From Leptotrichia trevisanii DSM 22070 (GTDB lineage: Bacteria; Fusobacteriota; Fusobacteriia; Fusobacteriales; Leptotrichiaceae), in the NCBI RefSeq assembly GCF_000482505.1, contig NZ_AXVL01000005.1:101142-165141 (forward strand): DNA of 64,000 nt, in the 5' to 3' direction. The position numbers and the translations under genes were made by a program. A model generated the notes under the pieces. The model did no database searches. It worked only from the letters and a program-made list of their open reading frames with translations, and was not told the origin of the DNA. Within the stretch, counting starts at the first letter, position 1; every line of letters begins with the position of its first letter. Shown piece by piece: positions 16,609-26,900 of this stretch.

Positions 16609-17358
16609 ATGAAAAAAAATATAAGACTGTATAAGTTTAACGAAATTGATTCAACAAATGAATATTTACGAAAAAATCATAAAAGTTATGAGGAATTTGA
16701 TGTTATTTCTGCCAGAACACAGACACATGGGAAGGCACGTAGACAGAACGACTGGGTTTCTATGGATGGAATGGCTATTTTCAGCTTTTTTTTGAAGGAA
16801 AGAGACAACTGGGAAATTGAGGATTATTTGAAATTGCCGTTGATTGCTGGACTTGCAACAGTAAACGGTTTGAAGGAAATTGAAAATTTGGAATATAAAT
16901 TCAAATGGACTAATGATGTTTATGTGGAAAATATGAAATTATGTGGTATTCTAATAGAAAAAACTGAAGATGTTTATATTACGGGAATTGGGATAAATGT
17001 AAATAATATGTTGCCAGAAAACTTAAAAAGTAAAGCCATTTCATTGACTCAAATAAGAAATAAAAAATATGAAATTGATGAAGTTATAAAAAATATTGTT
17101 TTAGAATTTCAAACATTGTGTGAAAATTTAGAAAATGGATTCTGGAAGGATATTTTAAAGGAAATTAATCAGATAAATTATTTGAAAGGTAAAAAAATTG
17201 AATTAAAATTTGGCAATGAAGTTATTTCAGGAGTTGCTCAGAATATTGATGAAAATGGGGAGCTTCAGATTTTGATGGAAAAAACAGATAATCGAAAGCC
17301 TGAAGTTAGGAGTTTTTCAGTTGGGGAAGTTTTTGAAAAGATAGTTTATTCTTCATAA
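16609..17358 (+). CDS. birA: Biotin-[acetyl-CoA-carboxylase] ligase, short form
   Basis: BirA activates biotin as biotinyl-AMP and attaches it to carrier lysines. The 249-residue protein shows the catalytic-domain motifs: EIDSTNEYLR, the ARTQTHGKARRQNDW biotin/ATP loop (here GKARRQ rather than GRGRRG), KWTNDVYVENMKLCGILIE and TGIGINVNN, then a C-terminal beta domain. There is no N-terminal helix-turn-helix, so it is a ligase without the repressor function. Its likely substrate in this window is the biotin carrier at 43232-43618. GAAAGGAAGG precedes the ATG. Confidence 0.93.
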   Translation: MKKNIRLYKFNEIDSTNEYLRKNHKSYEEFDVISARTQTHGKARRQNDWVSMDGMAIFSFFLKERDNWEIEDYLKLPLIAGLATVNGLKEIENLEYKFKWTNDVYVENMKLCGILIEKTEDVYITGIGINVNNMLPENLKSKAISLTQIRNKKYEIDEVIKNIVLEFQTLCENLENGFWKDILKEINQINYLKGKKIELKFGNEVISGVAQNIDENGELQILMEKTDNRKPEVRSFSVGEVFEKIVYSS

Positions 17359-17437
17359 TTTTTTTTAGATTTTTGTTAAAAAATTGTAAAATCAATATAG
17401 TTTAAAAGTAGTCTAAATTTTGGGATATTAGTAAATT

Positions 17438-17463
17438 AAAAAAGAGGCATAGGCCTCTTTTAT
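17438..17463. terminator. Bidirectional terminator between birA and the VWA lipoprotein gene
   Basis: AAAGAGGC (17441-17448), loop ATAG, GCCTCTTT (17453-17460), with A-rich sequence before and T-rich sequence after. It is symmetrical, lying between two genes that converge. Confidence 0.8.
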
Positions 17464-19001
17464 TATTGTTTTTTTCTTAACTCTTCATTATCTTTTTTAG
17501 CATCTTTAATCGTACCACCTTTTCCACCATGTCCGTTCCAATATTTGCTCATAGGATTTTTTCTGCTTGTTGTTGGAATATATGCCACTGTTGCTCCTTT
17601 TCTAGCTTTAATCTGTGCTATATAGTCTTGCGACTGTTTTTCAATTTTTTCAAATTCAGTTTTATACAGTGCCTTTATTTTCTCTCTTCTCTCTTCGCTG
17701 AGCGCTTTAAGTTTTTTAGATATTTTTCCGTTAAATTCATATAATCCTGCAAATTTAGAATCATTTGAATAACTTTTTGACCCATACATTATAAGAGAGC
17801 TCATATTATTTTTTTCTCCCAGAGATCTTTCTATAAGAAATTTGTTCATTGACAGTGTCAAATTATGAGATGCTATTATTCTGTTTATCATATAGTCATT
17901 TAAAGGTTCCCATTTATAGTCAGAAAAAGCTATTTCATGTATTCTTTGCAGTTCTTCTGTCAATTTAGCGGCATCATTTGCTGAAGAATAATAACCGTTT
18001 GCGGCATTTGCAATTTCTTTCAGCACTTTATTCTGATTGGCATCCACATTGAACCCTATTATTCCTAAAACTATATCTGTATTTTCATTTTTAAATTTTT
18101 TCGCTGTTTCAACAGGATTACCGTCGCATGTTTCGATTCCGTCAGTAATGATATACAGGATATTCAATGTCTTTTCGCCTTTTAATGCTTTCAAGTCATT
18201 TGTTCCGTTTTCAATCGATTTTGCTATGGAAGTCCATCCTGTAGGCTGAATTGGAGCTAAAGAGCTTTTCAGCTTATCCTTATTTAAAGTTTCAATCGGT
18301 GAAATCAGTTCGTTGGCGGAACATGATTCCTGTTTTTTACTTGCCGTATTATCTCCCTTATGGCCGAAAACCCTCAGTCCTACTTTTGTGTTTGCAGGCA
18401 TTTCGGAAATAACTTTCTCTATAGATTCCTTTGCAATTTCCATCATTGTTTTATCGCCTATTTTCTGTTTCATTGAACCGCTGGCATCTAAAATGATTTC
18501 AAGATTGACATTCATATTTTCTTCAATTTTTTGTTTTGTAAAAGGATTTACCATGTCATCCTTGAAGATGACATATGAAAATCTGTCAAGAGTTTCAATC
18601 GGCTCATAATCATAGCCGGCTATGTATAAAAATTTCTTGAAGAGACGTTCAACTTCTTCATCAGAAGCATCTTCACCTAAGGCAGGTTTAATTTTTTTCA
18701 GTTCATTCTGAACATTTTCTCTCCAGATATCTGATTTTTTTACTATATTTTCTTCATAAGTATCAGGAAACTGGTAGATTCCAGGTGCCGCATCTACTAT
18801 TCCCTCATATGTGTACACAATATCAGGCAAATCCCCGTTAACGCCTTTCCCTTTTTGGAGTTCCTCTTCTGAAAGCTGTTTTTCTGATTCTTTTTTCTTG
18901 TCTTCCTTTTTGTCTATATCTTCTTTTTTATTGAAGCAGGCTGTCAAGACTAAAAGTGCAATACTTAAAATTAATAATTTTTTCCATTTATTTTTTTTCA
19001 T
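17463..19001 (-). CDS. VWA-domain lipoprotein
   Basis: A 512-residue exported lipoprotein: signal peptide with lipobox LVLTAC (Cys22), then a very charged K/E/D stretch (25-50). A von Willebrand factor A domain follows from about residue 165, with the metal-ion site DASGSM at 172-177 and later strands such as NILYIITDGIETCDG. VWA domains bind proteins or matrix through a divalent metal. Residues 400-512 are helical and charged. It is probably anchored in the envelope, but whether it is an adhesin or an assembly factor cannot be told. It is transcribed divergently from the gene at 19144. Confidence 0.8.
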   Translation of the reverse strand: MKKNKWKKLLILSIALLVLTACFNKKEDIDKKEDKKKESEKQLSEEELQKGKGVNGDLPDIVYTYEGIVDAAPGIYQFPDTYEENIVKKSDIWRENVQNELKKIKPALGEDASDEEVERLFKKFLYIAGYDYEPIETLDRFSYVIFKDDMVNPFTKQKIEENMNVNLEIILDASGSMKQKIGDKTMMEIAKESIEKVISEMPANTKVGLRVFGHKGDNTASKKQESCSANELISPIETLNKDKLKSSLAPIQPTGWTSIAKSIENGTNDLKALKGEKTLNILYIITDGIETCDGNPVETAKKFKNENTDIVLGIIGFNVDANQNKVLKEIANAANGYYSSANDAAKLTEELQRIHEIAFSDYKWEPLNDYMINRIIASHNLTLSMNKFLIERSLGEKNNMSSLIMYGSKSYSNDSKFAGLYEFNGKISKKLKALSEERREKIKALYKTEFEKIEKQSQDYIAQIKARKGATVAYIPTTSRKNPMSKYWNGHGGKGGTIKDAKKDNEELRKKQ

Positions 19002-19080
19002 GAAAACCTCCTAAAAATTGTAGTTCTTTATTTAGTTTTTTTAATTTATCTATTATAAGTATACCACAAAAAATATAGAA

Positions 19081-19109
19081 TTGACTATGCAAATAACAAA
19101 TGCTATAAT
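19081..19109 (+). promoter_or_regulatory. Promoter for the PhnD-type binding protein gene
   Basis: TTGACT (19081-19086), 17-base spacer, TATAAT (19104-19109): a near-perfect sigma-70 type promoter 34 bp before the ATG at 19144, leaving a very short leader. Confidence 0.8.
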
Positions 19110-19143
19110 AAGGCAGATTTATTTATACTATTTAGGAGGTATT

Positions 19144-20136
19144 ATGAGAAAAAATATTTTAAGAAGTTTGTTATTGCTGGCAATTTTGTTATTTGCAATT
19201 AGTTGTGGTAAAAAGAATGATACAATTAAAATTGTATTTTTACCTAATGAAACCAATGATTCGTTGAAAAAATCAAGGGAAGAGTTTGCACGGGTTGTAC
19301 AAGAAGCAACTGGGAAAAAGGTTGAAATTGTTACAACTACAGATTATAATATTACAGTTGAGAATATTATTTCTGGACAGTCACAGATTGCGTATATCGG
19401 AGCTGAGGCGTATTTGAATGCCAGACAGAGAACGAAAGATATTGAAGCAGTGCTTACAAATGCTGGAGAAAGCGGAACGTTAGAAGATGCACGTTATTAC
19501 AGTTTTATTGCAGTTAGAGCAGAAGATGCCAATCAGTACCGTTCTGGAGATGGGTTTGACTTGAAAAAGTTAAAAGGTAAGTCTATAGGATTTGTTACAA
19601 ACAGCTCTACATCAGGATTTAAAATACCTGCTAATTACATTGTAAAAGAGTTTGGATTGAAAAGTACAGATGAAGTGCTTGGAAATAAAGTATTTTCAAA
19701 AGTTATGTTTGGAAATTCACATCCTGGAGCACAAGTTTTATTATTTAAAGGGGATGTTGACGTTGCAACATTTGCTATCCCAAAATCATTTACAATTTAT
19801 GAGCTGACTGCTGGAAAGGACTTTAATTCAGGAGCTACATATAAAGTGAGAAAAGGGGCAGTCGCACCATTTGGGGATTATGCAGGAAAAAGTTTTACAG
19901 TTATAAAATCAATACCTGTTTACAATGGGCCAATAGTATTTAATACAAAAACTTTAGCAAAAGAGGATCAGGAAAAAATCAAAAAGGCGCTTTTAGCTAA
20001 ATCAACAACTGACAATCCACATATTTTCAGTGACAAGAAAAGTAAAATAAGAGGACTTTTCTTAAAAGAAAACCCAAATGTTGGATTTGTGGAAACAAAT
20101 ACAGCCTGGTATGAAGGAATGAAAGATATAAAATAA
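19144..20136 (+). CDS. PhnD-type phosphate/phosphonate ABC substrate-binding lipoprotein
   Basis: A 330-residue lipoprotein with signal peptide and lipobox FAISC, then a periplasmic-binding fold of the PhnD/SsuA group. Recognisable stretches are KIVFLPNETNDSLKKSREEF, IISGQSQIAYIGAEAYLNAR and GKSIGFVTNSSTSGFKIP; the serine-rich STSG region is where the family binds the phosphonate or phosphate. No permease or ATPase genes sit beside it. TAGGAGGT precedes the ATG at 19144; an upstream in-frame ATG at 19087 lies inside the promoter and is rejected. Confidence 0.87.
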   Translation: MRKNILRSLLLLAILLFAISCGKKNDTIKIVFLPNETNDSLKKSREEFARVVQEATGKKVEIVTTTDYNITVENIISGQSQIAYIGAEAYLNARQRTKDIEAVLTNAGESGTLEDARYYSFIAVRAEDANQYRSGDGFDLKKLKGKSIGFVTNSSTSGFKIPANYIVKEFGLKSTDEVLGNKVFSKVMFGNSHPGAQVLLFKGDVDVATFAIPKSFTIYELTAGKDFNSGATYKVRKGAVAPFGDYAGKSFTVIKSIPVYNGPIVFNTKTLAKEDQEKIKKALLAKSTTDNPHIFSDKKSKIRGLFLKENPNVGFVETNTAWYEGMKDIK

Positions 20137-20154
20137 TAAAAATCGAGGAAAAAA

Positions 20155-20400
20155 ATGCGTTTAGATAAATTTTTAAAAGTAACAAGAATTATAAAAAGAA
20201 GAACAGTGGCAAAGGAGCTGGCTGACAATGGAAATATCGTCGTAAACGGAGATGTAAAGAAATCTTCCTATGATGTAAAAAAAGGCGATATTTTTGAAAT
20301 AAAATATTTTAATAAAAATATAAAGGTAAAAGTACTGGATTTACCGCCTGAAAGTCTGAAAAAGGAATTTATTGATGAATATATCCAAATAATTGAATAA
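20155..20400 (+). CDS. rqcP: S4-domain RNA-binding protein RqcP (YabO type)
   Basis: An 81-residue S4-domain protein starting [20 protein letters not shown], with [20 protein letters not shown] and [11 protein letters not shown]. This matches YabO/RqcP, which binds the 50S subunit with RqcH during ribosome-associated quality control and helps add alanine tails to stalled chains. It is close to the Hsp15 family, which is the alternative name. It begins 18 bp after the binding-protein gene with CGAGGAAAAAA upstream. Confidence 0.85.
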   Translation: MRLDKFLKVTRIIKRRTVAKELADNGNIVVNGDVKKSSYDVKKGDIFEIKYFNKNIKVKVLDLPPESLKKEFIDEYIQIIE

Positions 20401-20478
20401 TTTTAATTTATATAAAAAAAATCTACTTAAAATCACGATAAATAACAGTAAATATTGTATTTTTATTGATGTTTTCTC

Positions 20479-20506
20479 TTGTTTTTTTTAACAAATAGGG
20501 TATAAT
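20479..20506 (+). promoter_or_regulatory. Probable promoter for spoVG
   Basis: A clear TATAAT at 20501-20506 with a weak upstream TTGTTT at 20479-20484 (16-base spacer), about 40 bp before the spoVG start. Confidence 0.5.
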
Positions 20507-20546
20507 TATATCGGAAGATATAAATTACAAAATAAGGAGAAGACTT

Positions 20547-20831
20547 ATGAAAGTTACTGATATTCGTATTAGAATTGGAAAACAGACGGAAAACAACGAA
20601 AGGTTACGGGCGTATGCCGACATAACATTTGACGAAAGTTTTGTTATTCACGGGTTAAAGATAATTGATGGACAAAACGGACTTTTTGTGGCAATGCCTT
20701 CAAGAAGAATGCCAAATGGAGAATTTAAGGATATTGTTCATCCAATAAAACCTGAATTAAGAGCTGAAATAACACAAGTTATTTTAGAAAAATTTGAACA
20801 GGAAAGTGCAGCTCAGGCTGAAGCAGAGTAA
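20547..20831 (+). CDS. spoVG: Septation/RNA- and DNA-binding regulator SpoVG
   Basis: A 94-residue SpoVG protein: MKVTDIRIRIGKQTENNERL, FVIHGLKIIDG, LFVAMPSRRMPNGEFKDIVH and HPIKPELRAEI are all family hallmarks. SpoVG is a small nucleic-acid-binding regulator found in Firmicutes, spirochaetes and Fusobacteria, affecting cell division and surface traits. The ATG follows AAGGAGAAG. It is a single-gene unit with its own promoter and a strong terminator at 20847-20912. Confidence 0.96.
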   Translation: MKVTDIRIRIGKQTENNERLRAYADITFDESFVIHGLKIIDGQNGLFVAMPSRRMPNGEFKDIVHPIKPELRAEITQVILEKFEQESAAQAEAE

Positions 20832-20846
20832 AAAATTCGTAAATTA

Positions 20847-20912
20847 AAAGTACACCTAAAAATACTAAAATATATATACATTAATACTAATATCAGTGGT
20901 GTACTTTTTTTT
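20847..20912 (+). terminator. Terminator after spoVG
   Basis: AAAAGTACACC pairs with GGTGTACTTTT around a loop of roughly 40 AT-rich bases, followed by a run of T. The A-rich left flank lets it also work for the minus-strand gene ending at 20924. Confidence 0.75.
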
Positions 20913-20923
20913 ATATTTTAAAA

Positions 20924-21631
20924 TCAATTCGTATTACTTAACTTTTCCAAAACAGCTTTATCCTTTTTGTTTCTTTTCATAACTGGTAAATACAGTACAA
21001 ATTGCAAAAATATCATTGTCAGTATCAAGACAATATCATATAGCCAAATTGGATTTATAAATTTCACTTGTGAAATAATATGACTTTTTAAAAACATTGC
21101 ATTTATCTCTTTGAATACCGAGTTATAAATGAATGCGTAAAGAAATATCAGAAGCAACGTAATTACTGACTGAAAAAATCCTTTTTGTGTTGGCTTGTCA
21201 TCCAAATACTCATATCCAAAAAAGGTTGTAAAAACAATAAGTGCATGCATTATCATAAAAAGATAGACATAATAATTATCATGATAATATATTATTCCCG
21301 GCAAAATTAACGCTAATATCGGGCCAAAAGTCAAATAATATACGGCATTATACAAAAATTTCGTTTTAAAAATCAGATACAGTCCTGCGAAAATTGCTGC
21401 GAAATTGCAAAGATGGACAGGTGTAACGTTGGTTATAGGTTCATTTTGATACATTAACCTGTAAATTGAATCAACTAATTTAAATATGAGCAAAAAATAC
21501 CCCAAAAAAGTTGAATATTTATTTATATCCATATTTTTAAAAAATTTAGGAATATAAAATAAAAATACGCAAAATAAAATAGATACAATAAAAGTTTCTA
21601 TATGAATAGGGCTAAAATAACTAAAAGTCAA
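20924..21631 (-). CDS. YwaF/TIGR02206-type integral membrane protein
   Basis: A 235-residue protein of about six to seven membrane segments. The conserved THLCN-like motif appears as VTPVHLCNFAAIFAGLYLIF, and ALILPGIIYYHDNYYVYLFM and IMHALIVF follow, which resemble the YwaF (TIGR02206) family. The function of the family is not established. It is transcribed on the minus strand, 36 bp after another membrane protein gene, so the two are likely co-transcribed. Confidence 0.65.
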   Translation of the reverse strand: MTFSYFSPIHIETFIVSILFCVFLFYIPKFFKNMDINKYSTFLGYFLLIFKLVDSIYRLMYQNEPITNVTPVHLCNFAAIFAGLYLIFKTKFLYNAVYYLTFGPILALILPGIIYYHDNYYVYLFMIMHALIVFTTFFGYEYLDDKPTQKGFFQSVITLLLIFLYAFIYNSVFKEINAMFLKSHIISQVKFINPIWLYDIVLILTMIFLQFVLYLPVMKRNKKDKAVLEKLSNTN

Positions 21632-21667
21632 AATATCTCCTTTCTAAATTTCCATTTAAAAATTTAA

Positions 21668-22417
21668 TTATTTATTATTTTCTACATTCAAGAAAATCAC
21701 ACTTGCCAGAGTTTTTTTATAAATTTCAAATATTCCAATTAAAATTCTGGAAATAATAAGAATAATTATTACTATCATAGCTGAATTTGGCGATTTTAAT
21801 ACAATTATTGAAGCAGCAGTTGTTAAAACGGCTGATACAATGGCTGAGATTACATTTATTAAAAATAAAGGTAAAATTATTTTTACTCTATTGCCTTCTA
21901 ATAGTGCTGTATTTTTTTCAAATGCAGTTGTTAGGCTTACATTTCTTGATAGATATATTTGTCTGAAAAATGCTGCAAAATATGCAAGTGCAAACAAAAC
22001 TCCGATACCTACTATTCCTAAAGGTTTTATAAAATTACTTATAAATGTCATAATTATAGCTAAAATTATGGATCTTGACAATATGTCTTTTCTTGTCAGT
22101 TCATTTTTTTCATCAATTCTGGTGATAACATCATTTTGGAATAAATTCAAGGCATACTCTATCACAATTACGATTAAAAGATTGATTAACATAGCAGATA
22201 ACGGTAATTTAGGGAAAGGCTGTTTAGCGACAGAAGCTCTTATCATAGCCTCGAATGAATTAAACATTGTATAGCCGCTAAGTGCAAATAATGCTATGAT
22301 TGAAGGCAAATATTTTCTGTCTTTACTAAACATTTCCTTTAAAACTGCAAAGGATTTTATAAAATATTCTTTTTGTGTCAAATTTTCATTTTTTAATGAT
22401 TCATTTATTTCTTTCAT
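21668..22417 (-). CDS. Integral membrane protein of unknown function
   Basis: A 249-residue protein that I do not recognise. After a charged N-terminus (to about residue 35) there are about five to six hydrophobic segments, for example AMLINLLIVIVIEYALNLF and IILPLFLINVISAIVSAVL. The order of a long hydrophilic start followed by paired helices is broadly like DUF975-type or glycerophosphoryl-diesterase-associated membrane proteins, but no diagnostic motif is visible. It probably shares a transcript with the YwaF-like gene. Confidence 0.6.
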   Translation of the reverse strand: MKEINESLKNENLTQKEYFIKSFAVLKEMFSKDRKYLPSIIALFALSGYTMFNSFEAMIRASVAKQPFPKLPLSAMLINLLIVIVIEYALNLFQNDVITRIDEKNELTRKDILSRSIILAIIMTFISNFIKPLGIVGIGVLFALAYFAAFFRQIYLSRNVSLTTAFEKNTALLEGNRVKIILPLFLINVISAIVSAVLTTAASIIVLKSPNSAMIVIIILIISRILIGIFEIYKKTLASVIFLNVENNK

Positions 22418-22489
22418 TTTTACCTCTTTTCTATTTTTTATTATAATTTTTTTATATTTTATTTTTTACGTAAAATTTTTCAACGCTGT

Positions 22490-23788
22490 TTATTGTTTTG
22501 TTTGTGAAAACATCCAGTCTTTTATTCCTGAAATGCTGTAAGCAACCTTCCAAGTTCCTGCGTGTTCTGAGCCGGGATTAGCGTCTTTTGTTAAATATGG
22601 ATTTGTTCCTTTTTCAAGTGTTGTATATTTAATATTTGATTTTTGGGCAATAACTTTTCTTGCACCTTCCAGAAATTGCTCATTCGTGTAATCTGCTCTC
22701 CAGCTATCCCTTGCTACAACCGCCCCTCTTTTAATAAGTTCACTTGTAATAGTGTTCATTCCTGGATAAGCCTTTGCATCTCCAGTTGAAACCATAATCC
22801 AGAGATTATTCTTTGCCATAGGGGCAACTTCCTTTTCATTCCACTGGCAGGCTACCAGATATGAAGCAGCAAATAAATCTGGGTATTTAAAGTTCATGAC
22901 AATTGCCATCATTCCGCCCATAGACTGTCCTGTTGCATATAATCTTTTTTCGTCAATGCTGTATCTTGAAAGCAGATGATCTTTTATAAGATTGACTGTT
23001 GCATCCAGATCGCTTGTAATATCTCCGTTATCATTTACTACTTGTCTTGAGTATTGTGGAGCCAGTACAAATGCTTCGTGTTTTGCCTGTTCTTCAGGAG
23101 TCGCAAATGAAACCGCACCATTTCCCTGTAGCAAAGTGGCTTTTGTATCTTCACTCAAGACACCCATATCATGCATAAACAGCACAAGTGGATATTTTTT
23201 ATTTCTGTCATAATTTTTTGGAGTATACAAATTGTATTTTACAACTGTCCCTGTTTTTGGATCTTTATATTCAAATTGTTTAAAATTTTCTACAACTAAA
23301 TTTTTTGTTTTGTTATTTTCAAGTATAGCAATGCTTTTTTCCAATTTTTTACCATTTGCAAATAAAATATCTTCCTTTTGTGTAATGCTTGATGTGGCTT
23401 TTTTCATTTGGAATCCAGCCCCCTGCCCTCCTTCGATACGAAGAGAAGCCCCGGTATCTTTAGGATTTAATTCAATAATTACATATTTTCCATCTTTTAC
23501 AATATTAGTTTTTTCTGGACGTGTGTTTGAATAAATGTTTTCTACATTTCTTCCAGCCACTGTAAAAGTATTTTTAGTCAGCTGGGAATTTATAACTTTT
23601 TCATTAAATTCCACAATGATATGTGTAACCTGCTGTCCTGTTCCGAACACTTCTGTTACGGATGTTACATTTCTAATACCTTTAGGATATTTTATTTTTT
23701 CCATTTTCAACGTGGTAGTTTCCGCTGAAAATCCAACTGTTGATAACAACATTCCAAATATTGTCAAAAATAATAATACTCTTTTCAT
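22490..23788 (-). CDS. Secreted esterase of the alpha/beta-hydrolase fold
   Basis: A 432-residue exported protein: signal peptide (MKRVLLFLTIFGMLLSTVGF-SAE), then an all-beta Ig-like region (about 30-155) as in EstA-type esterases. A PHB-depolymerase/prolyl-oligopeptidase-like hydrolase domain follows. The nucleophile motif is YATGQSMGGMMA (GxSxG); oxyanion-side PLVLFMHDMG comes before it and the catalytic His is likely near the PGSEHAGTW segment. It probably cleaves ester bonds of carbohydrates or polyesters outside the inner membrane; the natural substrate is unknown. Confidence 0.78.
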   Translation of the reverse strand: MKRVLLFLTIFGMLLSTVGFSAETTTLKMEKIKYPKGIRNVTSVTEVFGTGQQVTHIIVEFNEKVINSQLTKNTFTVAGRNVENIYSNTRPEKTNIVKDGKYVIIELNPKDTGASLRIEGGQGAGFQMKKATSSITQKEDILFANGKKLEKSIAILENNKTKNLVVENFKQFEYKDPKTGTVVKYNLYTPKNYDRNKKYPLVLFMHDMGVLSEDTKATLLQGNGAVSFATPEEQAKHEAFVLAPQYSRQVVNDNGDITSDLDATVNLIKDHLLSRYSIDEKRLYATGQSMGGMMAIVMNFKYPDLFAASYLVACQWNEKEVAPMAKNNLWIMVSTGDAKAYPGMNTITSELIKRGAVVARDSWRADYTNEQFLEGARKVIAQKSNIKYTTLEKGTNPYLTKDANPGSEHAGTWKVAYSISGIKDWMFSQTKQ

Positions 23789-23909
23789 AGGCGATTCTCC
23801 TTTTCTATTTTTTATTATTTCTTAATCCTCAATAATTAAAAATCTTTATTAAATTTTACCACACTTTTTCCTATTTTTCCACTGTTCCAAATGTTACTTT
23901 TTAAACGAG

Positions 23910-26900
23910 TTAATTTTGATTAATAATAATTTTTAAAAAATCTCCTTTTTTTACCTTCATTACAACTAAATTTTCAATTACATCCTCTTTTTTATTTTTC
24001 CCCTTCGGACTTACTGCCTCAACAATCTTTACAATTTTTCTCATTTCAATTTTTTTATTTAATTCTGCCTGCTCTTTCTGTGCATTTTCCAAAAAGTACA
24101 GTTCAAAATGATTTCTTGTTTCAAAAATTCTCTGAATTTTGTATTTTTCAGCAAATAATTTTAATTTAATGCTTAAAATAAATTTTTTCATCTGTTCTGG
24201 AATTTTCCCAAATCTATCTCTAATTTCATCAAGCAAACCAGTTAATTCGCTATCTGTTTCCAGCATTGCAAAACGTTTATAGATATTTAGCCTCTCATCC
24301 TTTTCAATATATGTTTCTGGAATAAATCCTCTTTCATCCAGAATAATTTCCACATTTTCAATTTTTTCGATAAACTCGCCCTTCTGCTTACGAATTTCCT
24401 CATTTAGCATTTTTATATATAAATCATATCCAAAAGTTTCAATCGTTCCGTGCTGCTTATCTCCCAAAATTTCGCCAGCACCACGTATTTTCAAGTCTTC
24501 CATCGAAATTTGAAAACCGCCTGATTTTATACCTTCCACCTTTAGCATGCTTTCTTCCTTCTGTCGCCCCTGCTTTGTAATATTTCTTGTTTTTAATAAA
24601 TAACAGTAGCCTTGTCTGTTGCTACGTCCTACACGCCCTTTTAGCTGGTAAACTTGAGATAATCCCAAGCCAGTAAAGTTTTCAATCAGGATGGTATTGG
24701 CATTTCCCACGTCAATTCCATTTTCAATGATTGTTGAAGCAATTAGAATATCAAACTGCCCATTTTCAAAACGTAGTAATTTATCTTTAATTTCCTTTGG
24801 CGGAAGCTGTCCGTTTATAAATTCAATTTTTACAAAGTCTGGAAGCATTTCCTTCAGTTCCTTCAATTTTTCCTTCATATTTTTTACATCGTTGTAAATA
24901 TAAAAGACTTGTCCATCACGTGACAATTCACGCAAAATCGCCATTTTTATCGTTTCCTCGTTCCAATCCATCACTTCTGTTATAATAGGAAGCCTGTTCG
25001 TTGGAGGAGTGTCAATTATGGAAATTTCACGGATTCCAAGCATCGCAAGGTTTAGAGTACGTGGAATCGGAGTCGCAGTTAATGTCAGCACATCCAGTTT
25101 TTCTCTTTGAGATTTTAATTTCTCTTTAGCTTTAACCCCAAATTTCTGCTCTTCATCAATAATTAAAAGCCCTAGGTTCTTAAACTGCACATCATCGCTC
25201 AAAAGCCTGTGAGTTCCAATAACCAAGTCAATGATTCCACTTTTCAGATTTTTTAAAATGTCCTTGGATTTACTTTTCGTAAGCCGTGATAAATTCTCAA
25301 TCGTAATCGGATAATTTTCAAATCTTCTTTTAAACCGTTCAAAATGCTGTTCTGCAAGCACCGTAGTCGGAGCCACCATAACAACTTGCTTTCCATTGTC
25401 AATCGCTTTAAATGCGGCTCTCATCGCAACTTCCGTTTTCCCGTATCCAACATCTCCACAGACAATCCTGTCCATTATTTGTGGACTTTCCATATCCTTT
25501 TTCACGTCATTTATTGCATTTTTCTGATCCTCGGTTTCCTCAAATGGAAAATTCGCTTCAAATTCCTCCTGCCACACAGTATCCTTCTGATAGACAAAAC
25601 CGTTCTGGCTTTGCCGTCTTGCCTGTATTTTGATAAGTTCCGCCGCAAATTTCTGAATATCCTCTTCAATTTTCTTCCTTTTCCGCTTGAATCCACGTGT
25701 CCCCAGCCTGAATAACTGTGGCTCTGTATCATTTGACACATATTTTTCCAATCTATCAAGTTTTTCTACAGGAATATACAAAATATCCTCATCGGCATAT
25801 TTAATTTTCAAATAATCCCGCTCATCCATTGTCTGAATCCCTTTGTAAATTCCAACACCGTATTGAACATGAATTACATAATCACCTTCAATTATCTGAT
25901 TGATTTTTTTATATTTTATTGCTTTTGTCGTTTTTTTCTTCCGCTCGTAAATATATCCGTCAAGCTCCCTGTCTGTCAACACAATAAAATTATTTTTTCT
26001 ATTTTTATTATCTAGATTTTCTGAATCGTCATTAAAGATAAATCCTTCAAACAGCTCATATTTTTCAATTGCCAGATTGTTTTTCTTTTCAGTTAGAATT
26101 TGTCCAAATTCAGCCATTTTCTTTTCGTAACTATTTGTAAAAATATAAACATCTTCAATTTTTGACAATTTCTCAAGCCTATTTTTATCCCTAAAAGTTT
26201 CAATCTGCTCCTGTGAGAAATTTTTAGTCTGCACGAAAATACTTTTTTTCTTCAGATTTTCATACCTTTTTCGATAAGTTTCCTCACGGCTTCTATCCAG
26301 CAGGATAAACTCTTCCATTTTATAGTCCAGCAATTCCTCATTTTCAATAACAATTGTTACATCTTCCGCTCTTAATTCATCAATCAACTCAATAAGTTCA
26401 TAATTATTTCCAGAAAGTAAATTTCCAAAAACTTTTATTTCTTCCATCTTTTCCACAGAAATCTGGCTATCAATGTCAAAAATTCTTATACTTTCCAGTT
26501 CATCCCCAAAAAATTCCAGTCTGACAGGATTTTCCAAATCTGGCGGGAAAATATCGAGAATGTCTCCACGTCTGCTATATTGCCCTTTTTTTTCAATCAA
26601 ATATGAATTTTCATACCCATTTTCCACAAGAAATTCCACAATTTTTGAAAAACTGTATTCTTTCCCAGTTTTAAAGGAAAAAAACTTAACTTTTTCAAAA
26701 AATATATCTAAAGTAATCTGTAAATTTACAAATAAAATAAATTTTTCCTGATTTTTTAAAATATCCAGCAGTCTTATATTTATTCCTGTAATATCTTCCT
26801 TATTTTGTGAGATGTTTTCAAAAATATCAATTATTTTTTTATCTTCCAGCTTATTTATATTCTCTTTACTATTTTTTTTGCCAGTTTTAGATTTTTCCAT

